Below, piece after piece: positions 62,399 through 64,000 of a stretch of DNA of 64,000 nucleotides. The notes below the pieces were generated by a model. The model made no database searches. It worked only from the letters and a program-made list of their open reading frames with translations, and was not told where the DNA came from. Position numbers and translations under genes: made by a program. Every line of letters begins with the position of its first letter. Position 1 is the stretch's first letter. This DNA is from Quadrisphaera sp. INWT6 (GTDB lineage Bacteria > Actinomycetota > Actinomycetes > Actinomycetales > Quadrisphaeraceae): positions 682,001 through 746,000 of the forward strand of contig NZ_VUOH01000002.1 of assembly GCF_015390235.1 (NCBI RefSeq), read 5' to 3'.

Positions 62399-62794
62399 TC
62401 AGGGCTGCCGGTGCCACTGGACGACGCCGACCAGCGTGGTCGCCAGCACCAGCAGCGAGAGCAGCGCGCTGCGGCCGGCCACGTCTCCCGTGCGGCGCGA
62501 CACCAGCACCGCGGCGGCGTCGAGCCCGGTCAGCAGCAGCGTCACCTCGGAGGTGCGCCGCGCCTGCGGCGGCGGGCTGACCAGCAGGGCCGCCCCCATG
62601 GCGATGTTGCGCGCGGCGATGAGCCGCACGAGCAGCGGGAGCGCCGCGTCGTCCTGGGTCGCGTCGGCGCGGACGCCGAGCAGGCGGGTCATCGCGCGCG
62701 GCGCGAAGAGGGCGACCGCGCCCAGCCACACCGACAGCGCCCCGATGCTGCGCCGCTGGTCCCACCACACCCGGTCGCGGTCTGCCGTGCTCAT
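62399..62794 (-). CDS. Small membrane protein (DUF4267-like)
   Basis: A 131-residue protein with about four hydrophobic segments: SIGALSVWLGAVALFAPRAM, LPLLVRLIAARNIAMGAALL, TLLLTGLDAAAVLVSRRTG and ALLSLLVLATTLVGVVQWHR. The layout is like DUF4267 proteins, but I am not certain of the family. No function can be given. The ATG overlaps the stop of the gene upstream (ATGA), so the two are translationally coupled. Confidence 0.65.
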   Translation of the reverse strand: MSTADRDRVWWDQRRSIGALSVWLGAVALFAPRAMTRLLGVRADATQDDAALPLLVRLIAARNIAMGAALLVSPPPQARRTSEVTLLLTGLDAAAVLVSRRTGDVAGRSALLSLLVLATTLVGVVQWHRQP

Positions 62795-63393
62795 GCGCGC
62801 TCCCTGCCCCCTGCGGGCCCGTCCACACCCGCCGCGCGCCAGGCGACCAGCACGACGACGAGAGCCAGGTACGGCAGCGTCAGCGCGCTGGCCACGACGT
62901 CGCTGGCCGCCGCCACGGCGAAGGCCCCCGCCGGCGGGTCGCCGAGCGGGCCGAGCACCGAGCGCCACCCCAGGGCGGCGACCGACGCCGGGACCGTCAC
63001 CAGCGCGGACACCGCTCCGCCGGTGACCACACCGGCGAGGACGGTGCCCGGGGCGGCGCGCACGGCCGACGCGGACGTCCGCAGGCCGCGCCGCAGCGCC
63101 CCGCGCCCGCTCCACGACGCCGGCCGGGCGCCGCCGCCCACCGCCAGCGGCACGAGCGCCCCCACGACCCACACCTGCGCCACGAGGGCCGTAAGGAACC
63201 CGACGACGTCGACGGCGAGGGCCGCCAGCGCGCTCGGGCTGCTCCACACCAGCACCTGCCGCAGCACGTCGGGCACGGTGTTCACCGCGGTGGCCAGGGC
63301 CGCCGCGGCGTACGCCGCCCCGGCCCGGCGCCGCAGGAGCCGCAGCGCCGCCGGCAGGACGGCCCGCGCTCCCCACGCCGGCGATGCCGGCAC
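62791..63393 (-). CDS. Hypothetical membrane protein
   Basis: About 200 residues from the GTG at 63393, the only usual start codon before the first hydrophobic segment. There are four to five hydrophobic segments: YAAAALATAVNTVPDVLRQV, AVDVVGFLTALVAQVWVVGA, APGTVLAGVVTGGAVSALVT and SALTLPYLALVVVLVAWRAA. I recognise no domain. It lies between the methyltransferase (29 bp upstream) and the small membrane protein, in a probable three-gene unit. Confidence 0.55.
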   Translation of the reverse strand: MPASPAWGARAVLPAALRLLRRRAGAAYAAAALATAVNTVPDVLRQVLVWSSPSALAALAVDVVGFLTALVAQVWVVGALVPLAVGGGARPASWSGRGALRRGLRTSASAVRAAPGTVLAGVVTGGAVSALVTVPASVAALGWRSVLGPLGDPPAGAFAVAAASDVVASALTLPYLALVVVLVAWRAAGVDGPAGGRERA

Positions 63394-63422
63394 CGACGCC
63401 GGCTCCGACGCCGGTGCGGCGC

Positions 63423-64000
63423 TCAGGACCCCTCCCGGGTGGCCACGGCCTGCACGAGCCGGTCGCCCGCGCGGCGGCGGGTGCGCCCCGGCTGCACGGC
63501 GAACCCGGCGGCCCCGACCGCCTCGAGGAGCTCGTCGCCGGAGAAGCGCCCCTCGGGGTGGCGGGACACGGCCCGCAGCCACGGCGCGTCGACGACGCGC
63601 GAGGTCATCTCCGTGAGCGCCAGCTGCCCGCCCGGCCTGACCACGCGGGCGGCCTCGGCGAGGACGGCGCGCCAGTCGTCGGCGTGGTGCAGGGCGTGGA
63701 AGGACACCAGCAGGTCGGCGCTGCCGCCGTCGAGCGGGAGGGCGGCCGCGTCGGCCTCGAGGACCTCCACCTCGACACCGGGGCGCGCGGCGAGGTCGGC
63801 CAGCGCCGCGCGCGCCGAGACCACCGAGGCGGCGTGGAGGTCGACGGCCGTGACGCGGCGGGCCCCCATCAGCTCGACCGCGCACCGGGTGCCCAGCCCG
63901 CGCCGTCCCGTCCCGACCTCGACGCACACCTCGCCGCGCGCCCCCAGGCGCGCGAGCTCGGGACCCTCGAACCGCAGACCGACCTCGTGGCGCGCCCGGG
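63423..64000 (-). CDS. SAM-dependent class I methyltransferase, 5' end beyond window
   Basis: The C-terminal part (about 192 codons) of a methyltransferase-11 type protein. The SAM-binding motif I is EVCVEVGTGRRGLGT, motif II is in VTAVDLHAASVVSARAAL, and VSFHALHHADDWRAVLAEAA and RVVRPGGQLALTEM follow, as in UbiE-like enzymes. The start lies past position 64000. The substrate is unknown. The frame ends VQAVATREGS at 63423. Confidence 0.8.
   Translation of the reverse strand, partial: RARHEVGLRFEGPELARLGARGEVCVEVGTGRRGLGTRCAVELMGARRVTAVDLHAASVVSARAALADLAARPGVEVEVLEADAAALPLDGGSADLLVSFHALHHADDWRAVLAEAARVVRPGGQLALTEMTSRVVDAPWLRAVSRHPEGRFSGDELLEAVGAAGFAVQPGRTRRRAGDRLVQAVATREGS

Overview
The window is 64 kb of very GC-rich chromosome (GC dominates nearly every wobble position) carrying the core translation and transcription loci of an actinomycete. 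The arrangement str (rpsL-rpsG-fusA-tuf), S10, spc, alpha, rpoBC, rplJL, rplKA and tRNA-Trp-secE-nusG, all on the minus strand, fits Actinomycetota. So do the hadA-hadB-rpmG group, KorAB without a ferredoxin subunit, a DUF5709 protein, leaderless-type start sites and -10 boxes of the TAGACT/TAGAGT type. I cannot name the genus; a Kineosporiales-like or related actinomycete is a guess. I see no insertion sequence, phage, integron, CRISPR array or rRNA gene.

Layout by transcription. Positions 1-3519 (minus): nnrD/E (cut by the left edge), acpS and glmS, back to back with coaA (plus, 3563-4566). Positions 4612-7000 (minus): glmM, rpsI and rplM behind a good promoter at 7140-7169. Positions 7248-15155 (minus): the secY-adk-map-infA-rpmJ-rpsM-rpsK-rpoA-rplQ-truA run ending in a DUF5709 gene. 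Positions 15474-25281 (minus): the joined S10 and spc operons (rpsJ to rplO). Positions 25664-29976: str operon. Positions 30306-37777: rpoBC. Positions 38201-39241: rplJL with a leader RNA. Positions 39624-42253: tRNA-Trp, secE, nusG, rplK, rplA.

The remaining 22 kb is a mixed, mostly single-gene region. It holds an aspartate aminotransferase, two MFS transporters around murB, a LacI-type regulator with a perfect operator, and hadAB-rpmG. These are followed by three tRNAs (Met, Thr, Tyr), a YajQ protein, an ABC-2 pair whose ATPase looks degenerate, and htpX. The last part holds korAB, rarD, a PhoX phosphatase with a PHO-box-like direct repeat, copC, a GH13 alpha-glucosidase, two small membrane proteins and an edge-cut methyltransferase.

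Odd points. coaA and secY are each broken by a one-base shift in a homopolymer run; since secY is essential, sequence error is the likely cause. Perfect GC-rich hairpins without U-tracts sit between many ribosomal genes. The rpoC terminator merges with the str promoter. One ABC ATPase has lost three catalytic signatures. A LacI operator covers its own start codon. I found no clearly new system; the best candidates for follow-up are regulatory.
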